DNA of 64,000 nt from Myroides sp. 1354 (GCF_030324495.1 NZ_JACAGN010000001.1:319838-383837), one strand, 5' to 3'; numbered from the stretch's first letter, positions 7,962 through 16,170 are shown. Notes: generated by a model from the sequence alone, not told the origin. Translations and numbers: made by a program.

Positions 7962-10028
7962 TTACCAAATTTTCACTCGATCTTCTGGTTTGATGTAAAG
8001 CTTATTTGTTTCTTTAATATCAAATGCTTCGTAGAAAGCATCAACATTTTGCAAAGGAACAAAGGCTCTATAATAACCTGGTGCGTGTGGATCTGTTTTT
8101 ACTTGATTCTTAACAGCCTCATCACGTGCTTTTGTTCTCCAGATTGTACCCCAAGAGATAAAGAAACGCTGTTCTGGTGTATATCCGTCGATTAATCCTG
8201 GATCACCGTTCTCTTTTAAGTAGATTTTCAATCCGTCGTAAGCCGCGTTAACACCACCTAAATCTCCAATGTTTTCACCTAATGTAAATTTACCATCTAC
8301 AAAAACACCTGGAAGTGGCTCTAAAGCACTGTATTGAGACGCTAATTTATCACCTAAAGTAGTGAAACGCTCTAAGTCAGCATCTGTCCACCAGTTGTTT
8401 AAGTTACCATTTTTGTCATAACGAGCTCCAGAATCGTCAAAACTATGAGAAATTTCGTGTCCGATAACCGCACCGATACCTCCGTAGTTGATCGCCTCAT
8501 CTGCTTTATAATCGTAGAATGGAGGTTGTAAGATAGCCGCAGGGAATACGATTTCGTTGTATAATGGATTGAAATACGCATTTACTGTTTGCGGAGACAT
8601 TCCCCAACGAGATTTATCTACTGGTTTACCGTAGTCCTCTCTGTTTTTCGCTACTTCCCATTTCGAAGCATTTCTCATGTTTTCGAAGTAGTTTCCTTTA
8701 TTTGCAGGAGATTTGATATCCATTTTAGAATAATCTTCCCATTTGTCAGGGTAACCAATTTTAACGGTAGTAGTCGCTAATTTTTCTAAAGCTCCTTTTT
8801 TAGTTTCTTCCGCCATCCAAGGTAAGTTTTTGATGCGCTCACCGAATGCTGTTAATACGTTTTTGATCATCGCTTGTGCTTTTGCTTTTGCTTCAGCAGG
8901 GAATTTTTTCGCCACGTATAATTGACCTAAAGCTTCTCCAATAGTATTGTTTACTACAGCAAGTGCTCTTTCTTCAGCTGGTCTTTGTTCTTTCGCTCCT
9001 TCTAATGTTTTAGAATAGAACTCCCAGTTTGCTGTTTCCATCTCTGTAGATAAAGTACTAGCATAACCGTTTACTAACGTCCATTTTAAATAGGCTTTTA
9101 CATCACCGATGTTTTTAGCGGATAAAATGTCGTTTAATGCTTTCATGTATTTTGGTTGATCCACAACAACTTTGTCGATGTTTTTCAATCCTGTAGCAGC
9201 AAAATATGCATTCCAATCTACTACTGGAGCAATTTTTTGTAACTCAGCAATCGTCATTGGGTTGTAAGTTAAACGGCTATCACGACGCTCTACTCTTGTT
9301 AAACGAGGTTCAGCCATTTTTGTTTCGATAGCCAATACGCGTTTTGAATCTGCTGTTGCTTCTTCTTTTGATTCACCAGCCATCTCTAACATACGTGCTA
9401 CGTGTGCTACGTATTGCTCGCGTTTTTCTTTCATGTCTGCATCTTGCAATACATAGTAATCGCGATCAGGTAATCCCAAAGAACCAGTTCCCAAATAAAT
9501 GGTATTTTCATTTGAGTTTTTCATGTCCGCATATACATACGAAGAGTAAAAACCTAAACCACCTTCATCTGCTAAATCGTTAATCAATTTAGTAACGTCA
9601 GCTGGATTTTGAATCGCGTTGATTTGATCCAAGTATGGTTTTAATGGAGTCACACCTACACTGTTACGCGTAGCATTGTCTAAGTATGATTCAAACAAAG
9701 CAACCGCTTTCGCTTGATCCGACTTAGCATCTAGATTATGAGCCTCAGCAGCTTCTTTTAAAATAGCTAAAGCGTCTTTATCTGTGTTTTGTCTCAACTC
9801 ATCAAAACTTCCCCAACGCGTTCTGTCGTTCGGAATTTCTGTGTTATCATACCACGTACCGTTTACAAAACGGAAAAAGTCATCACCAGGATTTACACTT
9901 AGGTCCATGTACTCTAAGTTAATTCCGTGATTTTCTTGATCAGCAACTTCTTCAGTTTTTTTGCCATCTTTACAGGCAACTAATGAAGCTAGAGCTAGAC
10001 CAGAGGTTAATAATACTCTTTTTTTCAT
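7962..10028 (-). CDS. pepO: M13 family metallopeptidase, lipoprotein (neprilysin/PepO-like)
   Basis: 688 residues, about the usual length for the family. The N-terminus is a lipoprotein signal (MKKRVLLTSGLALASLVAC, lipobox LVAC). The mature start YMDLSVNPGDDFFRFVNGTW is the typical M13 opening. The zinc site is complete: IGHEISHSFDD carries HExxH, and ENIGDLGG about 55 residues later provides the third ligand. NAYFNPLYNEIVFPAAILQPPF just before it is also characteristic. It should be a periplasmic or surface-attached endopeptidase acting on peptides. It appears monocistronic. Confidence 0.95.
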   Translation of the reverse strand: MKKRVLLTSGLALASLVACKDGKKTEEVADQENHGINLEYMDLSVNPGDDFFRFVNGTWYDNTEIPNDRTRWGSFDELRQNTDKDALAILKEAAEAHNLDAKSDQAKAVALFESYLDNATRNSVGVTPLKPYLDQINAIQNPADVTKLINDLADEGGLGFYSSYVYADMKNSNENTIYLGTGSLGLPDRDYYVLQDADMKEKREQYVAHVARMLEMAGESKEEATADSKRVLAIETKMAEPRLTRVERRDSRLTYNPMTIAELQKIAPVVDWNAYFAATGLKNIDKVVVDQPKYMKALNDILSAKNIGDVKAYLKWTLVNGYASTLSTEMETANWEFYSKTLEGAKEQRPAEERALAVVNNTIGEALGQLYVAKKFPAEAKAKAQAMIKNVLTAFGERIKNLPWMAEETKKGALEKLATTTVKIGYPDKWEDYSKMDIKSPANKGNYFENMRNASKWEVAKNREDYGKPVDKSRWGMSPQTVNAYFNPLYNEIVFPAAILQPPFYDYKADEAINYGGIGAVIGHEISHSFDDSGARYDKNGNLNNWWTDADLERFTTLGDKLASQYSALEPLPGVFVDGKFTLGENIGDLGGVNAAYDGLKIYLKENGDPGLIDGYTPEQRFFISWGTIWRTKARDEAVKNQVKTDPHAPGYYRAFVPLQNVDAFYEAFDIKETNKLYIKPEDRVKIW

Positions 10029-10063
10029 TTTTATTTCAGTTTTTACTTTAATTCTAGTTTAAA

Positions 10064-10071
10064 CAAAAATA
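10064..10071 (-). promoter_or_regulatory. Putative -7 element for the M13 peptidase gene
   Basis: The minus strand reads TATTTTTG, an exact TAnnTTTG match, 35 bases before the start codon. The -33 box is not clear. Confidence 0.45.
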
Positions 10072-10242
10072 GAAAATATCTTTCGAGTAATTTCTATTTG
10101 AGTCTATAAATTGAATTTTTGGGAATAAATCTTCTTTTTTCTCTTGATTTACTGCTTTTAATAAATAATGAGTGAAGGAATAGTTGCATTTTGAATGTGA
10201 TGGTTTTAAGCTCCCTTTAACGTATTTATAGGTTGGAATTTG

Positions 10243-10250
10243 TAAGTTTG
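10243..10250 (+). promoter_or_regulatory. Putative -7 element for the SCO gene
   Basis: TAAGTTTG matches TAnnTTTG 17 bases before the ATG at 10268, which implies a very short leader. Confidence 0.4.
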
Positions 10251-10267
10251 TAGGAAACTCCAAAATC

Positions 10268-10975
10268 ATGTTTCAATTTTTTAAACGCTATAGATATTTC
10301 TTTCTATTTTTCTTTTTGATGAGTTGTGGAATTCTCGTTTTGTTTTACAATGCATTGAAATACAGAAAGAGTCTGCCCGTGTATACTCCTTCCATGGTGA
10401 ACCCCGAAATGGTGGATAGTTTAATTCAACACGAGGCAAATAAACAAAAACACCGCATTGCACCTTTTACATTCATCAATCAAAATGGAGATACCATTAC
10501 CAACAAAGATTATGAAGGACATATATATGTAGCGGATTTCTTCTTTACTACCTGTCCTACGATTTGCCCGATTATGGGAGATAATATGGAGTGGTTGCAA
10601 GAAAAGATTAAAGCTGTACCTGGAGTGAAATTGTTGTCACATACGGTAACGCCTGATATAGATAGTGTACCTGTTTTAAAGGAATATGCCTTAAAAAGAG
10701 GAGTAGATGACGCGGTTTGGAATTTAGTAACGGGAGATAAACGCGATATCTACTTTATGGCAAGGAATTCTTATTTAGCAGTAAAGACAGGATCACCAGA
10801 CGAAATGTACGATATGGTACACACAGAAAACTTTATTTTGGTGGATAGCGAAGGAAGAATTCGAGGGTTTTATGACGGTACGAATTTGAATACGAAGGAT
10901 CCAGAAAATAAAAATATGGAAGAGTTGTGGGAAGACATCCAATGGTTGTACGAACACGAGAAAAAATCCAAGTAA
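10268..10975 (+). CDS. SCO1/SenC family copper-binding protein
   Basis: 235 residues with an N-terminal membrane anchor (YFFLFFFLMSCGILVLFY) and a thioredoxin-like domain facing the periplasm. The copper site CPTICP (CxxxC) is present in VADFFFTTCPTICPIMGDNM. The distal His expected in the family is probably in MVHTENFILVDSEGRIRGFYDGT, a typical SCO ending. The family delivers copper to the CuA site of cytochrome oxidase or acts as a thiol-disulfide reductase. No oxidase genes lie nearby. It is a single gene with its own terminator. Confidence 0.93.
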   Translation: MFQFFKRYRYFFLFFFLMSCGILVLFYNALKYRKSLPVYTPSMVNPEMVDSLIQHEANKQKHRIAPFTFINQNGDTITNKDYEGHIYVADFFFTTCPTICPIMGDNMEWLQEKIKAVPGVKLLSHTVTPDIDSVPVLKEYALKRGVDDAVWNLVTGDKRDIYFMARNSYLAVKTGSPDEMYDMVHTENFILVDSEGRIRGFYDGTNLNTKDPENKNMEELWEDIQWLYEHEKKSK

Positions 10976-10993
10976 AAAGTAAACGATATTTAT

Positions 10994-11029
10994 AAAAAAA
11001 GCCAGGTCGATTTTTTGCCTGGCTTTTTT
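10994..11029 (+). terminator. Terminator of the SCO gene
   Basis: AAAAAAGCCAGG pairs with CCTGGCTTTTTT across an 11-base loop and ends in a T run. Confidence 0.85.
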
Positions 11030-11114
11030 GTTGTCTGCCCAAAAAGCCTTGAAAAATAAGTAAATCCAAGGTGTTGATTTAGTAGTATTTGGACTAATTA
11101 ATCCCAAAATAGTG

Positions 11115-11144
11115 TTCGAATTCTTTTTTTATTCCTTACTTTTG
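11115..11144 (+). promoter_or_regulatory. Putative promoter of the feo operon
   Basis: TTCG (11115-11118) and TACTTTTG (11137-11144) are separated by 18 bases, close to the Bacteroidota TTTG-N(about 19)-TAnnTTTG layout. Its position fixes the feoA start downstream, at the GTG at 11169. Confidence 0.6.
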
Positions 11145-11168
11145 CAATGTGAATTAAATCTAAATAAG

Positions 11169-11408
11169 GTGAATACAACATTAGACTTATTGAAAAGAAA
11201 TGAAAAGGGCGTGATTGCTGATTTTGACATGCATAAAGTTCCTTTAAAATTATTAGAAATGGGATGTTTACCAGGCAATGCTGTTGAGCTGTTGGAAGTA
11301 GCTCCATTAGGAGATCCTATTTATTTCTGTATCAATGATACACATCTATCGATTCGCAAGGAATTGGCAAGAGAAATTGTAGTGAGCCTAGAAGGCCATT
11401 TGAAGTAA
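11169..11408 (+). CDS. feoA: FeoA family ferrous iron transport accessory protein
   Basis: 79 residues from a GTG start at 11169. The frame also opens at an ATG at 11112, but that codon precedes the -7 promoter box and would give an unusually long protein, while 75-80 residues is normal for FeoA. The small SH3-like domain is recognisable from LLKRNEKGVIADFD, LLEMGCLPGNAVELLEVAPLGDP and the ending LSIRKELAREIVV. FeoA is a cytoplasmic partner of the FeoB transporter. It lies 18 bases before feoB. Confidence 0.88.
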   Translation: MNTTLDLLKRNEKGVIADFDMHKVPLKLLEMGCLPGNAVELLEVAPLGDPIYFCINDTHLSIRKELAREIVVSLEGHLK

Positions 11409-11426
11409 GATTAGCAGAACCAATTG

Positions 11427-13535
11427 ATGAAAAAAGATATTAAAGTTGCCCTAATAGGTAATCCTAACGTAGGTAAAACCTCTGTTTTCAATGCCTTAAC
11501 GGGTTTAAATCACAAAATCGGTAACTATCCTGGTATTACCGTAGATAAAAAATCAGGTACAACAAAGTTAAATGATGAGGTAACCGCTACAATCATCGAT
11601 TTACCTGGTACTTATAGTATCAATGCCAGTTCAGAAGATGAACGCATTGTTTTGGATTTGTTGTTTGATTCTACCAATGAAGACTATCCAGATGTGGCTG
11701 TTGTTGTAGCCGAAATCGAAAACTTAAAGCGAAATTTATTGCTGTTCACCCAAGTAAAAGAATTGGGCTTCCCGACGGTTTTAGCTATTAATATGGCGGA
11801 TCATCTGGATGAAAAAGGAATTAGCATTCAAGTCGCTGCCTTAGAAAAGAAACTAAATACCAAGATTGTTTTGATGAGTGCCAAGAAAAAATTGGGCATT
11901 CAAGAATTAAAACAAGCGGTAGTAGATTATAAAAATTACTCCATTGAACCTTGTTTAAATGCAACGGATGTGGATCCGGAGTTCTTTGGAAAATTAGCCT
12001 TGACGTTTTCTAATCTTTCTGTTTTTAAGTTGTGGATGATTTATTCGCAAGATATTAGCATTGGCAATATTGGAAAGAAAGACATTGAAGCCAAAGGGAT
12101 TCATCTGTCTGACAGCGAGATTAAAAAATTACAACATAAAAAAACCATCAAGCGCTATCAGTTTATCAATGATACACTGAAAGAAACGTATACGAGAGAT
12201 ACCTCTAAAGCAACTGGATTCCGCACCAAAGTAGATCGTATCTTAACACATAAAGTGTATGGATATTTGATTTTCTTCGGAATCATGATGTTGGTGTTCC
12301 AAGCGATTTTCGAATGGTCGAGTATCCCAATGGATTGGATTGATGAGCAATTCTCTAATTTGGGATCTTGGGTACACGAAGTAATGGAACCAGGTAAACT
12401 GACGGATTTGATTGCCGATGGTATTGTACCCGGTATTGGAGGGGTGATGCCGTTTATTCCGCAGATTGCCATTCTATTTATGTTTATTTCCATATTGGAA
12501 GAAACAGGTTATATGAGTCGCGTGGTTTTCCTGATGGACAAATTAATGCGTCCCTTTGGATTGAGTGGAAAATCAGTAGTGCCCTTAATCTCAGGTAATG
12601 CGTGTGCAATTCCAGCGATTATGTCTGCACGTAATATTGAGAATCCCAAAGAGCGATTGATTACGATCTTAGTTACGCCGTTTACGACTTGTTCTGCTCG
12701 TATTCCAGTGTATATTATTATCATTGCCTTAGTTATTCCAGAAACGCGTTTATTTGGTTTCTTAAGCTTGCAAGGATTGACCTTGACGTTGTTTTACTTC
12801 ATCGGATTCTTAGCGGCTTTAGTGTCGTCTTGGGCCTTGAGTAAATACATCAAGAGCGAACGCAAATCGTATTTTGTAATTGAAATGCCAAATTACCGCA
12901 CGCCAATTATCAAAAATGTTGTGGCGAATATGTACGAAAAGACCAAAGCTTTCGTTGTAGGAGCCGGAAAGATCATCTTCGTCTTATCGATTATCATTTG
13001 GTTTTTAGGGGCACATGGTCCTGGAGATAAGTTTGAAAATGCAGAAGAGCACATGGCACAAATTCACCAAGGACAAGAGGTATCTGAAGAAGAGATGAGT
13101 GAATATGTAGCAAGTTACCGCTTAGAAAATTCGTATATCGGAATATTAGGTAAATCCATTGAACCTGTAATCAAGCCGTTGGGTTATGATTGGAAAGTGG
13201 GAATCGCCGTATTGTCTTCTTTTGTAGGACGTGAGATTTTTGTGGGGGTTCTGGGAACGATTTACAATGTAGGATCAGGAGATGAAAATGACGAAGATGG
13301 ACGTATCAAACAAAAAATGGCCGCTGAGGTTTGGCCCGATACGGGAGAAAAGGTATTTACCTTAGCTAGTGGAGTCTCTCTGATGTTCTTCTATGCTTTC
13401 GCCATGCAGTGTACCGCTACAGTAGCGATTGTACGAAGAGAAACAAAATCGTGGAAATGGACCATTTACCAATTGGTATTTATGACGGTTTTTGCTTATG
13501 TGGCAGCGTTAATAGCCTATCAACTCTTAAAGTAA
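11427..13535 (+). CDS. feoB: FeoB ferrous iron transporter
   Basis: 702 residues from the ATG at 11427; a TTG just before it is in frame but unlikely to be used. The N-terminal G domain shows the P-loop GNPNVGKTS (residues 11-19), the switch region GNYPGITVDKKSG, the DLPGTYS box and NMAD as the G4 motif. The membrane part starts near residue 280 and holds two Gate-like halves, with GYMSRVVFLMDKLMRPFGLSG and IPAIMSARNIENPKERL typical of FeoB, then SSFVGREIFVGVLGT. It imports Fe(II) across the inner membrane. It is the middle gene of feoA-feoB-Cys-rich protein. Confidence 0.97.
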   Translation: MKKDIKVALIGNPNVGKTSVFNALTGLNHKIGNYPGITVDKKSGTTKLNDEVTATIIDLPGTYSINASSEDERIVLDLLFDSTNEDYPDVAVVVAEIENLKRNLLLFTQVKELGFPTVLAINMADHLDEKGISIQVAALEKKLNTKIVLMSAKKKLGIQELKQAVVDYKNYSIEPCLNATDVDPEFFGKLALTFSNLSVFKLWMIYSQDISIGNIGKKDIEAKGIHLSDSEIKKLQHKKTIKRYQFINDTLKETYTRDTSKATGFRTKVDRILTHKVYGYLIFFGIMMLVFQAIFEWSSIPMDWIDEQFSNLGSWVHEVMEPGKLTDLIADGIVPGIGGVMPFIPQIAILFMFISILEETGYMSRVVFLMDKLMRPFGLSGKSVVPLISGNACAIPAIMSARNIENPKERLITILVTPFTTCSARIPVYIIIIALVIPETRLFGFLSLQGLTLTLFYFIGFLAALVSSWALSKYIKSERKSYFVIEMPNYRTPIIKNVVANMYEKTKAFVVGAGKIIFVLSIIIWFLGAHGPGDKFENAEEHMAQIHQGQEVSEEEMSEYVASYRLENSYIGILGKSIEPVIKPLGYDWKVGIAVLSSFVGREIFVGVLGTIYNVGSGDENDEDGRIKQKMAAEVWPDTGEKVFTLASGVSLMFFYAFAMQCTATVAIVRRETKSWKWTIYQLVFMTVFAYVAALIAYQLLK

Positions 13536-13541
13536 AGCGCT

Positions 13542-13676
13542 ATGGATTATCAAGAAATTATCGTTTACGCCTTGTTACTTTTTGCCATTGGTTACTTTAT
13601 CAAAAAGAGCTTGGGTAAAAAGAACAACAAAAAAGGAGGTGGCTCTTGTGGGAGCGGAAACTGTGGATGTTCGTAG
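13542..13676 (+). CDS. FeoB-associated Cys-rich membrane protein
   Basis: A 44-residue gene 6 bases after the feoB stop. It starts MDYQEIIVYALLLFAIGYFI, a single membrane segment, followed by a basic, lysine-rich stretch and a glycine/cysteine tail with three cysteines (SCGSGNCGC). This architecture is that of the small FeoB-associated Cys-rich proteins found after feoB in many bacteria. The exact role is not established; a part in Fe(II) handling or complex stability is inferred from position. Confidence 0.85.
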   Translation: MDYQEIIVYALLLFAIGYFIKKSLGKKNNKKGGGSCGSGNCGCS

Positions 13677-13713
13677 GGAATATATAGCTTGAGGTTAGCC
13701 TCATAAAAAAATA

Positions 13714-13751
13714 AAAAAGCAGCAATAGACTTGGGTTTATTGCTGCTTTTT
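13714..13751. terminator. Shared terminator, copy 1
   Basis: AAAAAGCAGCAATA pairs with TATTGCTGCTTTTT. It sits between the convergent feo operon and the first 81-residue gene and is near-identical to the hairpins at 15707 and 16928. Confidence 0.85.
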
Positions 13752-13781
13752 ACGTTGTAAGGTAATGTGCCATGGGGAAAA

Positions 13782-14027
13782 TTAGTTTTTAGGTTTCTTT
13801 AGTTTTTGTAGCGTATGGACAATTTCTAATACCTGATGTACTTCGGAGGAATCCAAAAAGAATTCATCTGCATGTTCTGTACAATGTTGAACGTAGTAGT
13901 AAAAGAGTGCGTTGATGCTTTGTGCATAAGAGGCAAAATTGGGGTTGAGGTCATACAACTCTTGCAGTAGTGCTAAGTTGTGGCTATCGTTTTTGGATAG
14001 CATGCAGGGTTGAGGTTTTGTGCTCAT
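13782..14027 (-). CDS. Small protein of unknown function, duplicated (copy A)
   Basis: 81 residues, starting MSTKPQPCMLSKNDSHNLAL. It differs from copy B (15775-16020) at only three residues and is clearly related to copy C (16996-17241). No signal peptide or membrane segment is seen. It looks mainly helical, with conserved YDxNPNFASYAQSINALFYY and a C-terminal VHQVLEIVHTLQKLK. I do not recognise a family. Conservation of the frame in three diverging copies argues that it is a real gene. A structured element (14054-14127) lies 26 bases upstream of the start codon. Confidence 0.75.
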   Translation of the reverse strand: MSTKPQPCMLSKNDSHNLALLQELYDLNPNFASYAQSINALFYYYVQHCTEHADEFFLDSSEVHQVLEIVHTLQKLKKPKN

Positions 14028-14053
14028 ACTGTTAATAAATAGGAATATTAAAA

Positions 14054-14127
14054 CCCATATGGAGTAGGTGTCCTACGCTATTAACAGCGTTACGGTTGTT
14101 TCCAATTCCGTCACCCTACCACATGGG
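14054..14127 (-). ncRNA. Structured leader RNA element, copy A (three-way junction)
   Basis: Read as minus-strand RNA, the outer stem pairs CCCAU with AUGGG and continues through a G.U pair and UGG/CCA to UAGG/CCUA. Two hairpins follow inside: ACGG/CCGU with a 12-base loop containing UUGGAAAC, and ACGCU/AGCGU with a 6-base loop. Copy B at 16050-16121 has the same fold with compensatory changes at six pairs. The element ends 26 bases before the start codon of the 81-residue gene, in the position of a regulatory leader. I do not recognise it as a known RNA class. Confidence 0.65.
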
Positions 14128-14170
14128 TAGAATCTTGTTCAAATGTCATAGAGTTAATATTTAGGAATAC

Positions 14171-14178
14171 TAAAGGTA
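14171..14178 (-). promoter_or_regulatory. Putative -7 element of the duplicated gene, copy A
   Basis: The minus strand reads TACCTTTA, one mismatch from TAnnTTTG, inside a stretch kept identical between copies A and B. It would give a leader of about 135 bases containing the structured element. The remaining bases to 14475 are AT-rich and hold no gene I can support. Confidence 0.35.
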
Positions 14179-14475
14179 ACTTTTTTAGCCTATTTATTGG
14201 TTTGTAACTTGTTGTTTTTTAGTTTGTTATTTGATTTTTGAACGAGATTTTAGGTTTGGATTTGTTTTGTTAATCTTTTAGTTTTAAGTTGTTCAATGAC
14301 TTGTGAAATTAAGTGTAGTATGGTTTGCTGATTTTTAGAGTCTATACTTCTGATAAACAATATTGTATTTGTTGCTTAGCTGATTTTATACTTGTAGCTT
14401 TGAAAAGAGAGTTTGGTAGAAAAGGATATGAAGCAATCGATAGACGAACTTTGATAACCTTCAAAAAAGTGTTTT

Positions 14476-14730
14476 ATGAAAAAACAAAGTGCAATTAATC
14501 AAATTTTATCAGAGTGGGATCCATTAGCGATTGGGGATCATCAGATTGCAGAAGATGAGTATCAGACCTATATTCCTGGAATAATTAAAAATATAGATAA
14601 TAAAGAAAATCTGATAAGTTATCTGGAAAACATTTTAGTGAATAAATTGGAAGTGGGTTATGAACCTAACAATGAAATCCATAAAAGAGAATTACTTGCT
14701 ATAGTTGATAAAATCATTAATGTAAAGTAG
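14476..14730 (+). CDS. DUF1871-like small protein
   Basis: 84 residues. The N-terminus INQILSEWDPLAIG followed by DEYQTYIPGI matches the xxILxxWDPL-G....DEY..Y pattern of DUF1871 proteins, as I remember that family. The rest is charged and helical. No signal peptide. Function is unknown. It lies between duplicated cassettes A and B, on the opposite strand to the 81-residue gene, and is followed after 49 bases by the DUF1493-like gene. Confidence 0.6.
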   Translation: MKKQSAINQILSEWDPLAIGDHQIAEDEYQTYIPGIIKNIDNKENLISYLENILVNKLEVGYEPNNEIHKRELLAIVDKIINVK

Positions 14731-14779
14731 GTCTGTAGTATGGCTTTGATGGTAACGGATATTTTTATTATAGTGATAA

Positions 14780-15142
14780 ATGATGAGAGATGATCTAACA
14801 AAGGAAGTATGCGATTTTCTTTATGATTATATAGGGAAAAAGTTCAAAGACTTGAATTCTAATATAGCTGATCCAAAATTGTTTTCAATAGTAAGTGAGG
14901 ATGCTATATGGATTATGGAAGAATATGCAGAAAAATTCGGTGTAGATTTAAGTAGTTTTGTTATTGACGAGTATTTTTTGTTTATTGATTATCGTTGGTA
15001 TGACTTTATAGGAATGTGGAGTATTTATAAATTGATTTACAAAAGACTGCCTTATGATGATGTGGTATTAAAACCATTAACAGTAAATCACTTAATCGCT
15101 GTTGCAGAAAAGAAAAAATGGTTTGAACCCGTTTGTAACTGA
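14780..15142 (+). CDS. DUF1493-like protein
   Basis: 120 residues. The pattern DAIWIMEEYAEKFGVDLSSFVIDEYF followed by LKPLTVNHLIAVAEKKKW fits DUF1493, whose members carry an acidic, acyl-carrier-like helix and end in PLTV..L...A..G.W. No function is established for the family. Translation of the next gene overlaps its stop (TGATG), so the two are probably translationally coupled. Confidence 0.65.
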   Translation: MMRDDLTKEVCDFLYDYIGKKFKDLNSNIADPKLFSIVSEDAIWIMEEYAEKFGVDLSSFVIDEYFLFIDYRWYDFIGMWSIYKLIYKRLPYDDVVLKPLTVNHLIAVAEKKKWFEPVCN

Positions 15143-15684
15143 TGTTTGATATGAAAAAAGTAATTTTTATTTTCGGATGCCTGTTTCTCATCAGTTGTTC
15201 AACAACTGTAAAAAGAGAACAAGAGCTCATTAATCAAAAAATAGAAGGTTTGTTGGCAATCCATCGGCAATATGCTTTTATGGATTTATACGAAAGAGCA
15301 TTAAAGAAAGAGAAAGAACAGTTTAAGATTCCGTATGATTCCTTATTAGATATATCAAGTATGGAATTGATTTATGATGTCTGTTTAATGGTTGATTTTT
15401 ATTCTGAGGATCATCCTTCGTATATAGATGAAAACTACAACCGGATAAGAGATAAATGGTTAAAGAAGGAATATGGACCCTATATGCCTTTGGACGATAA
15501 AAATTTAAAAGCACATATGACGTTTAGGCGAGCTTTTGATTTTTATGAAAGCAAAGACTTAGACCAATATATTGATTCATTGCGAACCTTGTTTCGAGAA
15601 AAACAGCGACACAATACGTTGAGAAGCCTTGAGTGTTATGAATCAACCATGAAGTATTGGGAGCAAATGAAAACAGAACGTTGA
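15142..15684 (+). CDS. Putative lipoprotein of unknown function
   Basis: 180 residues from the ATG overlapping the previous stop, or 177 from the ATG at 15151, which gives a more typical signal (MKKVIFIFGCLFLISC, lipobox LISC). The mature part is strongly charged and helical, with no family I recognise. The TGATG overlap suggests coupling to the DUF1493-like gene. Its end is followed by the second shared terminator. Confidence 0.75.
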   Translation: MFDMKKVIFIFGCLFLISCSTTVKREQELINQKIEGLLAIHRQYAFMDLYERALKKEKEQFKIPYDSLLDISSMELIYDVCLMVDFYSEDHPSYIDENYNRIRDKWLKKEYGPYMPLDDKNLKAHMTFRRAFDFYESKDLDQYIDSLRTLFREKQRHNTLRSLECYESTMKYWEQMKTER

Positions 15685-15706
15685 GATTCTCAAATGAAAG
15701 ATGATA

Positions 15707-15744
15707 AAAAAGCAGCAATAGACTTGGGTTTATTGCTGCTTTTT
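15707..15744. terminator. Shared terminator, copy 2
   Basis: Same hairpin as at 13714-13751, here between the lipoprotein gene and copy B of the 81-residue gene. Confidence 0.85.
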
Positions 15745-15774
15745 ACGTTGTAAGGTAATGTGCCATGGGGAAAA

Positions 15775-16020
15775 TTAGTTTTTAGGTTTCTTTAGCTTTT
15801 GTAGCGTATGAACAATTTCTAATACCTGATGTACTTCTGAGGAGTTCAGAAAGAATTCATCCGCGTTTTCTGTACAATGTTGAACGTAGTAGTAAAAGAG
15901 GGCATTGATACTTTGCGCATAAGAGGCAAAATTAGGGTTGACGTCATACAGCTCTTGCAATAGCGCTAAGTTGTGGCTATCGTTTTTGGATAGCATGCAG
16001 GGTTGAGGTTTTGTGCTCAT
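15775..16020 (-). CDS. Small protein of unknown function, duplicated (copy B)
   Basis: 81 residues, with three substitutions relative to copy A (in YDVN, TENAD and FFLNS). Length, start MSTKPQPCMLSKN and end KKPKN are the same. The upstream structured element ends 29 bases before the start. Function unknown. Confidence 0.75.
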   Translation of the reverse strand: MSTKPQPCMLSKNDSHNLALLQELYDVNPNFASYAQSINALFYYYVQHCTENADEFFLNSSEVHQVLEIVHTLQKLKKPKN

Positions 16021-16049
16021 ACTGTTATTGTTTAAGAATGGTGTAAAAA

Positions 16050-16121
16050 CCGTAAGGTTTAGGTGTCCTATGCCAATAACAGCATTGCAGTCGTTTCCAA
16101 ATGTGCCACCTTGCCCTACGG
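16050..16121 (-). ncRNA. Structured leader RNA element, copy B (three-way junction)
   Basis: Same fold as 14054-14127. In minus-strand RNA the outer stem pairs CCGUA with UACGG, then G.U, GG/CC, and after an internal loop AGGUG/CACCU. The inner hairpins are GCA/UGC (12-base loop with UUGGAAAC) and AUGC/GCAU plus a U.G pair (6-base loop). Relative to copy A, three consecutive outer pairs, two pairs of one hairpin and one pair of the other have changed on both sides together. Confidence 0.65.
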
Positions 16122-16162
16122 AGAAATATTTTAGAAGTTTAATGTTATTGCTTTAGGAATAC

Positions 16163-16170
16163 TAAAGGTA
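16163..16170 (-). promoter_or_regulatory. Putative -7 element of the duplicated gene, copy B
   Basis: TACCTTTA on the minus strand, identical in sequence and relative position to the one in copy A. Confidence 0.35.

Larger units (their letters stand above)
13705..14260. repeat. Duplicated cassette, copy A
   Basis: A block of about 555 bases containing the shared terminator, an 81-residue minus-strand gene, its structured leader, its promoter region and a tail ending near TTTGAACGAGATTTTA. It matches 15700-16258 closely in the terminator and gene (only a few base differences), less so in the leader, and again well from TTTAGGAATACTAAAGGTAAC onward. Confidence 0.85.

Noticed and set aside
10054..10269. 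Minus-strand frame of 71 codons between the M13 peptidase and SCO genes
   Set aside because: It covers the putative promoters of both genes, has no recognisable domain and lies in AT-rich spacer.
11112..11168. Longer feoA start
   Set aside because: The extra residues are hydrophobic and non-family, and the ATG is upstream of the promoter -7 box.
14054..14127. tRNA-like element
   Set aside because: Part of the minus strand (GACGGAATTGG) resembles a tRNA-Leu D region, but there is no T-loop sequence, acceptor pattern or anticodon stem; the three-way junction fits better.
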